Source: AC-32 sp963728765 (GTDB lineage: Bacteria; Actinomycetota; Thermoleophilia; Gaiellales; Gaiellaceae). Taken from it: 64,000 nucleotides of DNA. Shown piece by piece: positions 9,977-18,459 of this stretch (position 1 is the first letter of the stretch; each line of letters starts with the position of its first letter). The translations under genes were made by a program, and so were the position numbers. The stretch lies in the NCBI GenBank assembly GCA_963728765.1, contig CAVSKX010000004.1, positions 62,001 to 126,000 of the forward strand. The letters run 5' to 3'. The notes under the pieces are model-generated. The model was given only the letters and a program-made list of their open reading frames with translations. It was not told the origin of the DNA and searched no databases.

Positions 9977-11023
9977 ATGGCCGTGGCGACGAACGGATCC
10001 CCCGAGCTCCTGATCGTGATGGCGACCGGCGCGACGGCGGACCAGACCGAGCACGTGCTCGCTCGGCTGCAGGAGGCAGGGGTGGACGCGCGCGTGTCGC
10101 GCGGTCGCGAGTCGACGGTGATCGGCGCGATCGGCGAGCGCGAGCTGCTGGCGACGCTGCCGCTCGAGGGCTACCCGGGAGTGGAGCAGGTCCTGCCGAT
10201 CCTGAAGCCGTACAAGCTCGTCTCGCGCGAAGTCTCCCCAGACCCGACGGTGATCGAGGTCGACGGCCGCAAGATCGGCGACGAGTACTTCGGGCTGATC
10301 GCGGGGCCGTGCACGGTCGAGTACCGGGAGCAGACGCTCGAGACGGCGCGGGCGGTCGCGGAGGCGGGGGCGACGTGGCTGCGGGGCGGCGCGTTCAAGC
10401 CGCGGACGTCGCCGTACACCTTCCAGGGCCTCGGCGAGGACGCGCTGACGATCCTGCAGGAGGCGCGCGAGGAGACGGGCCTGCCGGTCGTGACGGAGCT
10501 GATGGACCCGCGGCACGTGGAGGCGGTGCTCGACGCGGCCGACGTGATCCAGATCGGCGCGCGCAACATGCAGAACTTCATGCTGCTGGCCGAGGTGGGG
10601 CGGGCCGACAAGCCGGTGCTCCTGAAGCGCGGGCCGTCGGCGTCGGTCGAGGAGCTGCTGATGGCGGCGGAGTACGTCGCGCGCGAGGGCAACGAACGGA
10701 TCGTCCTCTGCGAGCGCGGGATCAAGACGTTCGAGCGCACGACGCGCTACACGCTCGACCTGGGGTCCGTCGCCGTGCTGAAGCACGAGACGCACCTACC
10801 GGTGATCGTCGACCCGTCGCATGCGGCGGGGCGGCGCGACCTCGTGTTGCCGCTCGCGCGGGCGGGAGCCGCGGTCGGAGCGGACGGGATCATCGTCGAG
10901 TCGCACCCGAATCCCGAGCAGGCGCTGTGCGACGGGCCGCAGCAAATCCCGACGGCGGAGTTCGGCGAGTTCGCCCACGAGGTGCGCCAGATCGCGGAGC
11001 TGCTCGGCAAGCAGATCGGCTGA
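9977..11023 (+). CDS. aroF: 3-deoxy-7-phosphoheptulonate (DAHP) synthase
   Basis: 348 residues. Catalyses condensation of phosphoenolpyruvate with erythrose 4-phosphate, the entry to the shikimate pathway. Residues 1-85 form the ferredoxin-like N-terminal domain seen in Thermotoga-type class I-beta enzymes; the TIM barrel follows with FGLIAGPCTVE, the ATWLRGGAFKPRTSPYTFQG substrate loop, VVTELMDPRHVE, IQIGARNMQNF, LLKRGPSAS and PVIVDPSHAAGRRD, all typical. The N-terminal domain usually mediates feedback inhibition by Tyr or Phe. It is followed, after a 178-base gap, by tyrA and aroA. Confidence 0.95.
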   Translation: MAVATNGSPELLIVMATGATADQTEHVLARLQEAGVDARVSRGRESTVIGAIGERELLATLPLEGYPGVEQVLPILKPYKLVSREVSPDPTVIEVDGRKIGDEYFGLIAGPCTVEYREQTLETARAVAEAGATWLRGGAFKPRTSPYTFQGLGEDALTILQEAREETGLPVVTELMDPRHVEAVLDAADVIQIGARNMQNFMLLAEVGRADKPVLLKRGPSASVEELLMAAEYVAREGNERIVLCERGIKTFERTTRYTLDLGSVAVLKHETHLPVIVDPSHAAGRRDLVLPLARAGAAVGADGIIVESHPNPEQALCDGPQQIPTAEFGEFAHEVRQIAELLGKQIG

Positions 11024-11201
11024 GCGCGCCTGGCTCGCCGCAGCGCCTGTGGACGAAGAGCCACATCTCCGCCACGCCTTCGTTACAGACACGCGACACC
11101 TCCGCCGCTAGCGTGGCCGTACCCCTGGGTGGGTGGGGGTTAGGGATGGGACCCGCCTGCGCGCTGCTGCCCGCGCCACGCTGCGCGGTTAGCCTGGCCC
11201 A
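11024..11201 (+). promoter_or_regulatory. aroF-tyrA gap with a G-quadruplex motif (11127-11150)
   Basis: This 178-base gap holds five G-tracts (11127-11129, 11131-11133, 11135-11139, 11143-11145, 11148-11150) separated by loops of 1, 1, 3 and 2 bases on the coding strand. This is a strong G-quadruplex pattern, 51 bases before the tyrA start. No clear attenuator or terminator is visible. It may mark a tyrA promoter or leader. Confidence 0.5.
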
Positions 11202-12305
11202 GTGGAACTTCGGCGCCTTGCGATCGTTGGGACCGGCCTGATCGGGGCCTCGGTCGCGCTCGCGGCGAAGCGCGCCGGGGTCGTGAGGGAGGTCGCCGGC
11301 TTCGATCCCGACCAGGTTGCGCTCGATGCCGCCGCGGAGCGGGGCGCCGTCGACGAACGCGCGCCCTCGCTGGAGGCAGCCGTCGCAGGTGCCGAGCTCG
11401 CTGTCGTCGCGGCGCCCGTCGCGCAGCTCGCCACACAGGTGGAGGCGGTGCTCGGCGCCACCACCGACGACACGACCGTCACCGACGTCGGCTCGACGAA
11501 GGCCGGCGTCTCGACGGTGACGCGCGGCTCGACCCGCTTCGTCGGCGGGCACCCCGTCTGCGGCTCGGAGGCGCGCGGCCCCGAGCACGCCAATGCGGAG
11601 CTCTTCGAAGGCGCGACCTGGTTCCTGACCCCGGTCGCGGAGACCGATCCGGCGCGCCACCGGCTCGTCCACGGGTTCGTCTCAGCGCTCGGGGCCACGC
11701 CGGTCGCGGTCGACCCGGAGACGCACGACAGGCTCGTCGCGCTCACCAGCCACCTCCCGCATGCGCTCGCGAACCTGCTCGTCAACCAGGCGGGGGCCAC
11801 CCGCGTGGAGGGCCACGAGCCGCTGGCCGCGGCCGGCGGCTCGCTTCGCGACATGACGCGCGTCGCCGGCGCTAACCCGCGCATCTGGGTCGACATCTTC
11901 GTCGAGAACGGGGCGCCGCTGCGTGAGTCGCTGGCCGAGCACCGCCGCCGGATCGAGCAGCTCGAGGCCGCGCTGGATGCCGGCGACGCAGGGTTCCTCG
12001 CGCGCTGGATCGGCGAGGCGGCCGGCAACCGCCGCCGCATGCTCGCCGACGCCTATCCCGACCCGGGGCAGCTGCACCAGCTCCGCGTCCACGTCCCTGA
12101 CCGCCCCGGGATCCTGGCGGCGATAACCCAGGCGCTCGGCGCGCAGCGGATCAACATCGAGGATTTCGAGCTCCACCACGTCTCACCGGAGCGTGGCGGG
12201 ACGCTGACGCTGCTCGTGACCGGCGAGCGCGAGGCCGAGCGAGCGGCCGCGCTGCTCGAGTCCCAGGGCTACGGCGTCGTCGTCTCGCCGGTGCTGACGC
12301 CGTGA
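11202..12305 (+). CDS. tyrA: Prephenate dehydrogenase
   Basis: 367 residues from a GTG at 11202. Oxidises prephenate to 4-hydroxyphenylpyruvate in tyrosine synthesis. The N-terminus LAIVGTGLIGASVALAAKR is the NAD(P) Rossmann fold; VTDVGSTKAGV and GGHPVCGSEARG are family active-site segments, followed by a helical dimerisation domain. The last ~75 residues (LRVHVPDRPGILAAITQALG) form an ACT domain, suggesting allosteric control by tyrosine. Its stop overlaps the GTG of aroA. Confidence 0.93.
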   Translation: MELRRLAIVGTGLIGASVALAAKRAGVVREVAGFDPDQVALDAAAERGAVDERAPSLEAAVAGAELAVVAAPVAQLATQVEAVLGATTDDTTVTDVGSTKAGVSTVTRGSTRFVGGHPVCGSEARGPEHANAELFEGATWFLTPVAETDPARHRLVHGFVSALGATPVAVDPETHDRLVALTSHLPHALANLLVNQAGATRVEGHEPLAAAGGSLRDMTRVAGANPRIWVDIFVENGAPLRESLAEHRRRIEQLEAALDAGDAGFLARWIGEAAGNRRRMLADAYPDPGQLHQLRVHVPDRPGILAAITQALGAQRINIEDFELHHVSPERGGTLTLLVTGEREAERAAALLESQGYGVVVSPVLTP

Positions 12306-13582
12306 AGATCGAGCCGGCGGCCGCCCTGCGCGGCCACATCGCCGTCCCCGGCGACAAGTCGATCTCGCACCGCGCAGTCCTGCTCGGGGCGATCGCCGAC
12401 GGGGAGACGAGCGTCCGCGGCTTCGGCCGCTCGCAGGACACCGAGGCGACGATCGGCGCCGTTCGCGCGCTCGGGGCCACGGTCCACGAGGACGACGTGG
12501 ACGCGCTGCGGATCGAGGGTGTGGGTCTCCGCGGCCTCCAGGAGCCGGACGAGCCGGTCGACTGCGGCAACTCCGGTACGACGATCCGCCTGCTGGCCGG
12601 GATCCTCGCCGGCGAGCGCGGCCGCTTCGAGCTGACCGGCGACGACTCGCTGCGGCGGCGGCCGATGGGGCGGATTGCCGGGCCGCTCGCGCAGATGGGC
12701 GCGCAGGTACAGACCACCGACGGCACGCCGCCGTTGACGATCGACGGCGGCGAGCTCCACGGGATCCGCTACGAGCTGCCGGTCGCGAGCGCCCAGGTGA
12801 AGTCGTGCGTCCTGCTCGCCGGGCTCTACGCGCAGGGCCGCACGACGGTGGTCGAGCCGCTGCCGACGCGGGACCACACCGAGCTGATGCTGCAGGCCGC
12901 AGGTGTCCAGGTGCAGCGACAGCAGCGCCGCATCTCCGTCGGCCCGGCCGAACGCCTTTCGCTCGGCGAGGTCGTCGTCCCCGGCGACTTCTCGGCTGCC
13001 GCGCCGTTCATCGTGGCCGCGACGCTGCTGCCGGGCTCGGAGCTCACGATTCACGACGTCGGGCTCAACCCGCGCCGGACCGGGCTCCTCGACGTCCTCG
13101 CCCGCATGGGCGCTCGCGTGACGATCTTCCACCGCCACCGCAGCGGCGGCGAGCCGGTCGGCGACCTCGAGGTGCTCTCGGCCGAGCTCGTCGCAACGAC
13201 CGTGACCGGGGACGAGGTGCCGCTCCTGGTCGACGAGCTGCCGCTGTTCGCGCTCGCTGCCTCCTCTGGCCACGGCACGAGCCGCGTCGAGGGCGCCCGC
13301 GAGCTGCGCGTGAAGGAGACCGACCGCATCGAGACGGTAACGGCGTCGCTGCGCGCCGTCGGCGCGCGAGTCACCGCGACCGACGACGGCCTCGAGATCC
13401 GAGGCGTTCCCGCGCGCCTCAAGGGTGGCGCGATGAGCTCCCACGGCGACCACCGGATCGCGATGCTCGGCGCCGTCGCGGGGCTCGTCTCGCGAGACGG
13501 CGTCCTGCTCGGGAGCCCGGAAGCGGTCGCTGTAAGCTTCCCCGGGTTCTTCGAGCTGCTCGACTCGGTCACACAACGATGA
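12302..13582 (+). CDS. aroA: 3-phosphoshikimate 1-carboxyvinyltransferase (EPSP synthase)
   Basis: 426 residues starting at the GTG at 12302, which overlaps the tyrA stop (GTGA). Transfers the enolpyruvyl group of PEP to shikimate 3-phosphate. PGDKSISHRAVLLGAIADG, NSGTTIRLLAGIL, LPTRDHTELML, DELPLFALAAS and RVKETDRIETV are the expected substrate-binding motifs, and the length is normal. The end overlaps cmk by 4 bases. Confidence 0.96.
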   Translation: MKIEPAAALRGHIAVPGDKSISHRAVLLGAIADGETSVRGFGRSQDTEATIGAVRALGATVHEDDVDALRIEGVGLRGLQEPDEPVDCGNSGTTIRLLAGILAGERGRFELTGDDSLRRRPMGRIAGPLAQMGAQVQTTDGTPPLTIDGGELHGIRYELPVASAQVKSCVLLAGLYAQGRTTVVEPLPTRDHTELMLQAAGVQVQRQQRRISVGPAERLSLGEVVVPGDFSAAAPFIVAATLLPGSELTIHDVGLNPRRTGLLDVLARMGARVTIFHRHRSGGEPVGDLEVLSAELVATTVTGDEVPLLVDELPLFALAASSGHGTSRVEGARELRVKETDRIETVTASLRAVGARVTATDDGLEIRGVPARLKGGAMSSHGDHRIAMLGAVAGLVSRDGVLLGSPEAVAVSFPGFFELLDSVTQR

Positions 13583-14211
13583 TCGTCGCCATCGACGGGC
13601 CGGCGGGGGCCGGCAAGAGCACGGTCGCCCGGCGCCTGGCCGAGCGCCTCGGCTTCCGCTATCTCGACACCGGGGCGATGTACCGGGCGCTCACGTGGTT
13701 GGCGCGACAGCGCGGGATCGCGCTCGCGCACGGCGAGGAGCTGGGCGAGCTCGCGGCCGACAACCCGGTCAGCTTCGACGAGCGCGGCCGCGTCTCGATC
13801 GCCGACACCGACGTCACTTCCTCGATCCGGCGGGCCGAGATCGACAGCTTGGTGCCGGTGGTCGCGCGGCACCACGCCGTGCGCGAGGTGATGCGGGAGC
13901 GCCAGCGCGAGCTGGCGGACGAGGGCAACGTCGTGATCGAGGGCCGGGACATCGGCACCGTGGTCGCTCCGCAGGCGGAGGTGAAGATCTACCTCAATGC
14001 CGACCGCTCGGTGCGCGCGGGCCGCCGCCTGGCGGAGCGGCCGGAGATCGGTGCCGACGCTCTCGCGACCGACCTGCGCCTGCGCGACCAGAGCGACGCC
14101 GCGCGCATGCGGCCCGCGGAGGACGCCATCCAGATCGACACCACGGAGCTCGACGTCGAGGACGTTGTCGCGCAGATCAAAGAGCTGGTTCGGGCCCGCC
14201 AGCCGGCGTAG
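13579..14211 (+). CDS. cmk: Cytidylate kinase
   Basis: 210 residues. Phosphorylates CMP and dCMP. MIVAIDGPAGAGKSTVARRL is the P-loop start, LGFRYLDTGAMYRALT the CMP-binding segment, and VIEGRDIGTVVAPQAEVKIY with DQSDAARMRPAEDAIQID completes the family pattern. The ATG at 13579 overlaps the aroA stop (ATGA). An inverted-repeat element begins 16 bases after the stop. Confidence 0.95.
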   Translation: MIVAIDGPAGAGKSTVARRLAERLGFRYLDTGAMYRALTWLARQRGIALAHGEELGELAADNPVSFDERGRVSIADTDVTSSIRRAEIDSLVPVVARHHAVREVMRERQRELADEGNVVIEGRDIGTVVAPQAEVKIYLNADRSVRAGRRLAERPEIGADALATDLRLRDQSDAARMRPAEDAIQIDTTELDVEDVVAQIKELVRARQPA

Positions 14212-14226
14212 CCGCGACCCCCGGCG

Positions 14227-14362
14227 ACCCGGGGTCAGGTCTTGCACTGCAACAACCACCAGTGTCGGCGTGCGCCGAGTTCGCCAAAGCTCGTCCACAG
14301 GGTCGGACAGAAAGTCACGGTTCTGTCTGCGAAATGCCTCACTGCAAGACCTGACCCCGGGT
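14227..14362. repeat. 136-bp element with 20-bp perfect terminal inverted repeats (copy 1)
   Basis: The ends are ACCCGGGGTCAGGTCTTGCA (14227-14246) and its exact reverse complement (14343-14362). Inside lies a second hairpin (GACAGAA at 14305-14311 with TTCTGTC at 14320-14326). A related element is at 48906-49027. The type resembles REP-doublet/REPIN or MITE elements mobilised by REP-associated transposases; no transposase is present in the window. It starts 16 bases after the cmk stop. Confidence 0.75.
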
Positions 14363-14653
14363 GAATGACCCGGGTGAAACGTCTTCGCCCGGTGGCTCGG
14401 GCGTTGCAAGCGTCTGCACGGCCGTTGCGTCTCGCGGCGGCCCGGGCGAGGCGCCCGCCGTACCCGGCCCGACAAGACGGCGCTTAGTGGAGGCTTCCAT
14501 GACCCAGGCCGTCCAGGTCGCCGGCGCGCTGTGCGCGAGGTTCGTGGGACGAACCGCGTGTCGCCGGGCCAGTAACATCGCCCGCGCGCCAGCGTGGTCA
14601 GAAACGCGTCCGAGCCGGGGGATGAGCGCGGCGCCGCCGCGACGGCGGAGCCC
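14363..14653 (+). other. Non-coding gap before der
   Basis: Beyond the inverted-repeat element this stretch holds a short direct repeat (ACCCGGGTGA at about 14358 and 14369) and then no convincing gene. CAGTAACATC near 14572 could be part of a der promoter. The reading frame of der is open back to 14594, but this upstream part lacks family homology. Confidence 0.4.
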
Positions 14654-16021
14654 ATGCTCGGAACCGTCGCCGTCGTCGGCTTTCCGAACGTCGGCAAGTC
14701 CACCCTCGTCAACCGGTTGACGGAGTCGCGGGACGCGGTCGTGCACGAGACGCCCGGCGTGACGCGCGACCGCAAGGAGGTCGTCGCGGATTGGAACGGC
14801 CGCCGCTTCCGCCTGATCGACACCGGCGGGGTCGACATCGCCGACCCGACCCCGATCACGCGCTCGATCGCCGACCAGGCCCGTGCCGCGATCGCGGAGG
14901 CCGACCTGATCCTGTTCGTCGTCGACGCGCGCGCCGGGATCACGCCCGGGGACGAGGAGCTCGCGGCGATCCTCCGCCGCGCGCGCAAGCCCGTGCTGCT
15001 GCTGGCGAACAAGATCGACGACCCGCGCCAGGACGCGCTCGCGTTCGAGTTCCACCGGCTCGGGCTCGGCGACCCGGTGCCGCTCTCGGCCCAGCACGGT
15101 CACGGCACCGGCGACCTGCTGGACGCGGTCGTGACGATGCTGCCGGGCAGCGGCCCGCAGGAGGTCGGCGAGGAGGCGATCCGCGTCGCGATCCTGGGCC
15201 GGCCGAACGTCGGCAAGTCGAGCCTGTTGAACGTGCTGCTGGGCGAAGAGCGCGTGATCGTCTCGGAGGTCCCGGGAACGACACGCGACGCCATCGACAC
15301 CGTCCTGCAGCGCGGAGACCGCACCTTCGTCCTTGTCGATACCGCAGGGATCCGCCGCAAGCGCAAGCAGCGGCAGGGCATCGAGTACTACTCGGAGCTG
15401 CGTGCGCTCGCCGCCGCGGAGCGCGCGGACGTCGCGCTCGTGCTCGTCGACTCGAACGAGGGCCTGGTCGACCAGGATCTCGCGGTGGCCGACATCGCGC
15501 GCAAGGCCCAGGACTCGACGATCGTCGTTCTCTCGAAGTGGGACGTCTCGGAGACGAAGATCGAGGACGTGCGCCCGCGGATCGCCTCGCGCCTGCGGCA
15601 GCGTCCGCCCGTCGTCACCGTGTCCGCGAAGACCGGCCGCGGCATCTCGCGCCTACTCGACCGCATCGAGGAGCAGTTCGAGAAGCACGCGGCGCGGATC
15701 GGCACGCCCGAGCTGAATCGCTTCCTCGCCGAGCTGCGTGAGGCCCGCGAGCCGCCGTCACGCAACGGCCGCCGCCTGAACCTGCTCTACGGGACCCAGG
15801 TGCAGGCGCGCCCGCCACGCTTTCGGTTCTTCGTCAACGATCCGGGTCTGATCACGCGCGACTACGGCTACTGGGTCGAGAACAAGCTGCGCGAGCGGTT
15901 CGAGCTCCAGGGCGTCCCCGTGTCGATCGACTTCGTGCGTCGGCCGCAAAGCGGCCCGTCCGCGAGGCGGACCGGGGGAAGGGGTCTGGGGGAACCGGGA
16001 GGTTCCCCCAGGGGCCGATGA
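14654..16021 (+). CDS. der: Ribosome-assembly GTPase Der (EngA)
   Basis: 455 residues from the ATG at 14654 (GGAG a few bases upstream), which places MLGTVAVVGFPNVGKSTLVN at the start as in other Der proteins; a GTG at 14594 would add 20 non-conserved residues. Two G domains in tandem are present: G1 GFPNVGKST and GRPNVGKSS, G3 DTGGVDI and DTAGIRR, G4 NKID and SKWD, then a C-terminal KH-like domain (RLNLLYGTQVQARPPRFRFF). It acts in 50S subunit maturation. The last ~25 residues are Gly/Arg/Pro-rich and are encoded by a G-rich hairpin that looks like an inserted repeat. The stop overlaps the gpsA ATG. Confidence 0.95.
   Translation: MLGTVAVVGFPNVGKSTLVNRLTESRDAVVHETPGVTRDRKEVVADWNGRRFRLIDTGGVDIADPTPITRSIADQARAAIAEADLILFVVDARAGITPGDEELAAILRRARKPVLLLANKIDDPRQDALAFEFHRLGLGDPVPLSAQHGHGTGDLLDAVVTMLPGSGPQEVGEEAIRVAILGRPNVGKSSLLNVLLGEERVIVSEVPGTTRDAIDTVLQRGDRTFVLVDTAGIRRKRKQRQGIEYYSELRALAAAERADVALVLVDSNEGLVDQDLAVADIARKAQDSTIVVLSKWDVSETKIEDVRPRIASRLRQRPPVVTVSAKTGRGISRLLDRIEEQFEKHAARIGTPELNRFLAELREAREPPSRNGRRLNLLYGTQVQARPPRFRFFVNDPGLITRDYGYWVENKLRERFELQGVPVSIDFVRRPQSGPSARRTGGRGLGEPGGSPRGR
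15969..16010 (+). repeat. G-rich hairpin / G-quadruplex motif at the end of der
   Basis: Four G-tracts of 5, 4, 5 and 3 bases occur within 15971-15999, and the perfect 10-bp stem TGGGGGAACC (15987-15996) / GGTTCCCCCA (16001-16010) with a GGGA loop ends 7 bases before the gpsA start. It encodes the low-complexity Der tail and contains the only GGGAGG that could act as the gpsA ribosome site. Confidence 0.6.
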
Positions 16022-16971
16022 GAGCCGCGGTCGTCGGCGCCGGGGCATGGGGGACGGCCTTCGCGTACGTGCTTGCCGGCCGCGGACACGACGTCACGCT
16101 CGCCACCCGCGACCCGGAGCAGGCGCGCGAGATCGAGGAGACCGGGCGGAACCCGCGCTACCTGCCGAACGTCGACCTCGAAGGGGTCGCTGCGACGACC
16201 GTCGACGACCGGTCGCTCGCGGCCGCGGACCTGCACGTCGTCGCCGTGCCCAGTCGCGCGTTCGCCGAGGTCGTCCGCTCCCTGCCCGGCGCCGCACCGG
16301 TGCTGAGCCTCACCAAGGGCCTCGACCCCGAGAGCGGCGGCCGCCTCTCGCAGCTCGTCGAGCGGCGCGGCTTCGCGGTGCTCTCCGGCCCGAACTTCGC
16401 GGAGGAGATCGGCGCGGGGTTGCCCGCGGCAGCCGTGATCGCGAGCTCGGACGCCCGCCTCGCCGAGGAGCTGCAGCAGGCCGTGAACTCGCTCGCCTTC
16501 CGCGTCTACGTGAACGAGGACCTGGTCGGGGTCGAGCTCTGCGCGGCCGCGAAGAACGTGATCGCGCTCGCAGCCGGTGGCGTCGACGGGCTCGGGCTCG
16601 GCGACAACGCGAAGGCGGCGCTGATCGCGCGCGGCCTGGCCGAGATGGCGCGGCTGGGCGAGGCCTGCGGCGCCCGGGCGGAGAGCTTCTCCGGGCTCGC
16701 GGGAATGGGCGACCTGATCGTCACCTGCTGGAGCCGGCTGGGCCGGAACCGGCATGCCGGCGAGCTGATCGCCCAGGGCGCTTCGCCGGACGAGGCCGCG
16801 GCGCAGATCGGTACCGTGGAAGGCCTCACGACCGCGCCGGTGCTGCGGGATCTCTCGCACCGCGTCGGCATCGAGCTGCCGATCACGGAGGGCGTCTGCC
16901 AGGTGCTTGACGGGCAGGATTTGAACGACTTAGCTGCGAATCTGATGGGCCGCCAGCCAACCCGGGAGTAA
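16018..16971 (+). CDS. gpsA: Glycerol-3-phosphate dehydrogenase [NAD(P)+]
   Basis: 317 residues. Reduces dihydroxyacetone phosphate to sn-glycerol 3-phosphate for phospholipid synthesis. MRAAVVGAGAWGTAFAYVL is the dinucleotide fold; VLSLTKGLDPES, VLSGPNFAEEI, CAAAKNVIALAAG (with the catalytic Lys), MARLGEACGARAESFSGLAGMGDLIVTC in pieces, and SRLGRNRHAGELI follow as in the family. It is translationally coupled to der by an ATGA overlap. Confidence 0.95.
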   Translation: MRAAVVGAGAWGTAFAYVLAGRGHDVTLATRDPEQAREIEETGRNPRYLPNVDLEGVAATTVDDRSLAAADLHVVAVPSRAFAEVVRSLPGAAPVLSLTKGLDPESGGRLSQLVERRGFAVLSGPNFAEEIGAGLPAAAVIASSDARLAEELQQAVNSLAFRVYVNEDLVGVELCAAAKNVIALAAGGVDGLGLGDNAKAALIARGLAEMARLGEACGARAESFSGLAGMGDLIVTCWSRLGRNRHAGELIAQGASPDEAAAQIGTVEGLTTAPVLRDLSHRVGIELPITEGVCQVLDGQDLNDLAANLMGRQPTRE

Positions 16972-16973
16972 CC

Positions 16974-18446
16974 GTGCTTCGCCTCCGCCTCCTGCTGCCC
17001 GTTCTGTTGCTTGCGTACCTCGTCGCCGGCTGCGGTAGCGGCGGCCCGAACACCAGCGCCGGCGGCAGCTCGATCCCGGCCGGCGCGAGCATGGTGCGGG
17101 CCGGCGTCGTCGGGTTCGTCGCGATCGACAGCGACACCGGCTCGGACCAGTGGCAGCAGCTCGACGACCTCGCGCACAAGTTCCCGGGCCGCGACAAGGC
17201 GATCGCGCACATCGAGGACGAGCTGACGAAGGAGGGCCTCGACTACGAGAGCGATGTGAAGCCTGCGCTCGGCCCCGAGCTCGACCTGGCGATCGCCTCC
17301 GCCGGAAGCGAGAAGTCGACCTGGGTGGTGGGGCTCACGAAGCCGGACGACCCCGCGAAGTTCAAGGCGCTCGTCGTGAAGCTGAACAAGAGCGAGTCCG
17401 GCGACGAGAACGCCGTCTACCGTGAGCTCGAAGGGGGGTGGTACGCGATCTCGGACAGCCAGCTCGCGATCACCTCCGTGCTCAAGGGCGACCAGACGGC
17501 GCTGGCCGACGACGACACCTTCACGCAGGCGATGGGCAAGCTGCCCGCCGACACGCTCGTCAAGGCGTTCCTCGACGGGCAGCGGCTCAGCGCGCTCGTC
17601 TCGCAGGCCGCTGCGAGCGGCGGCGGCTCCGTCGACCCGTCGCTGCTCGGCCTCGACAAGCTGAAGTACGTGGCGGTCTCGGCCAGCGCCGAGGACGACG
17701 GCATCCGCATCCGCGGCGCCTCGAGCGGTGGCCCCGCTGGCGGGGGCGAGACGACGCTGGCGGAGGGCGTCCCTGGTGACGCGTTCGCCCTGCTCGACTT
17801 CCTCGGGCAAGGAACGACCGATCAGCTGGGCCGGCTGAAGTCGAGCCCGCAGTTCGCCCCGGCGCTCAAGGAGCTGCAGGAGTACGGCGTGACCCTCGAC
17901 GAGCTGCTCTCGCTGCTGCAGGGCGAGGTCGCGTTCTACGCGAGGCCCGGCGGCCTCATCCCGGAGCTCACGCTCGTCCTCGAGCCGCGGGACGAGAGCG
18001 CGGCGCTGGCGACCCTCGACAAGCTGATGGCACACCTCGCCACGGCCTCGGGCGGAACGGTCGAGAGCGGCACGCAGGACGGCCATCCGGTGAAGACGGT
18101 CAACTTCGGCAACTTCGCGATCCACTACGGCGCCGTCGACGGGAAGGTGCTGCTGACGAGCGGCATGAACGGCATCGCCGCCTACGGCGCCTCCGGCGAC
18201 CGCCTCCCCGACAGCGCGGACTTCAAGGAGGCGAAGGACGCGGCGGGAATGCCCGACTCGATCGGTGGCTTCGCCTACATCGACGTCAAGGACGTACTGC
18301 CGCTGCTCGAGGGCCTCGCGGCGCTCTCGGGCAAGAGCGTGCCGAGCGAGGTCACGGAGAACCTGCGCCCGCTGCGCTCGTTCCTCGCCTGGTCGAAAGG
18401 CGGGTCCGACTCGCGCACCTACGACGCATTCCTGGAGATCAAGTAG
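16974..18446 (+). CDS. DUF3352-type lipoprotein
   Basis: 490 residues from a GTG at 16974, 2 bases after gpsA. The N-terminus has a signal peptide with lipobox LVAGC (Cys at about residue 20), so the protein is exported and lipid-anchored. The rest, with long alternating alpha/beta segments, repeated DPAKFKALV-like passages and a C-terminal GGFAYIDVKDVLPL segment, matches the general pattern of DUF3352 proteins found in actinobacteria and cyanobacteria. Function is unknown. Confidence 0.7.
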   Translation: MLRLRLLLPVLLLAYLVAGCGSGGPNTSAGGSSIPAGASMVRAGVVGFVAIDSDTGSDQWQQLDDLAHKFPGRDKAIAHIEDELTKEGLDYESDVKPALGPELDLAIASAGSEKSTWVVGLTKPDDPAKFKALVVKLNKSESGDENAVYRELEGGWYAISDSQLAITSVLKGDQTALADDDTFTQAMGKLPADTLVKAFLDGQRLSALVSQAAASGGGSVDPSLLGLDKLKYVAVSASAEDDGIRIRGASSGGPAGGGETTLAEGVPGDAFALLDFLGQGTTDQLGRLKSSPQFAPALKELQEYGVTLDELLSLLQGEVAFYARPGGLIPELTLVLEPRDESAALATLDKLMAHLATASGGTVESGTQDGHPVKTVNFGNFAIHYGAVDGKVLLTSGMNGIAAYGASGDRLPDSADFKEAKDAAGMPDSIGGFAYIDVKDVLPLLEGLAALSGKSVPSEVTENLRPLRSFLAWSKGGSDSRTYDAFLEIK

Positions 18447-18459
18447 CCTGCCGCGCGGA

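Noticed and set aside
12805..13578. A long + frame leading into cmk
   Set aside because: It is the out-of-frame shadow of aroA; real Cmk starts at the ATG 13579 overlapping the aroA stop.
14361..14720. Small open frame between the inverted-repeat element and der
   Set aside because: Low-complexity Pro/Arg/Ala-rich translation, overlaps der in another frame, no ribosome site.
18447..18459. SAM riboswitch before metK
   Set aside because: Only 13 bases separate metK from the preceding stop.
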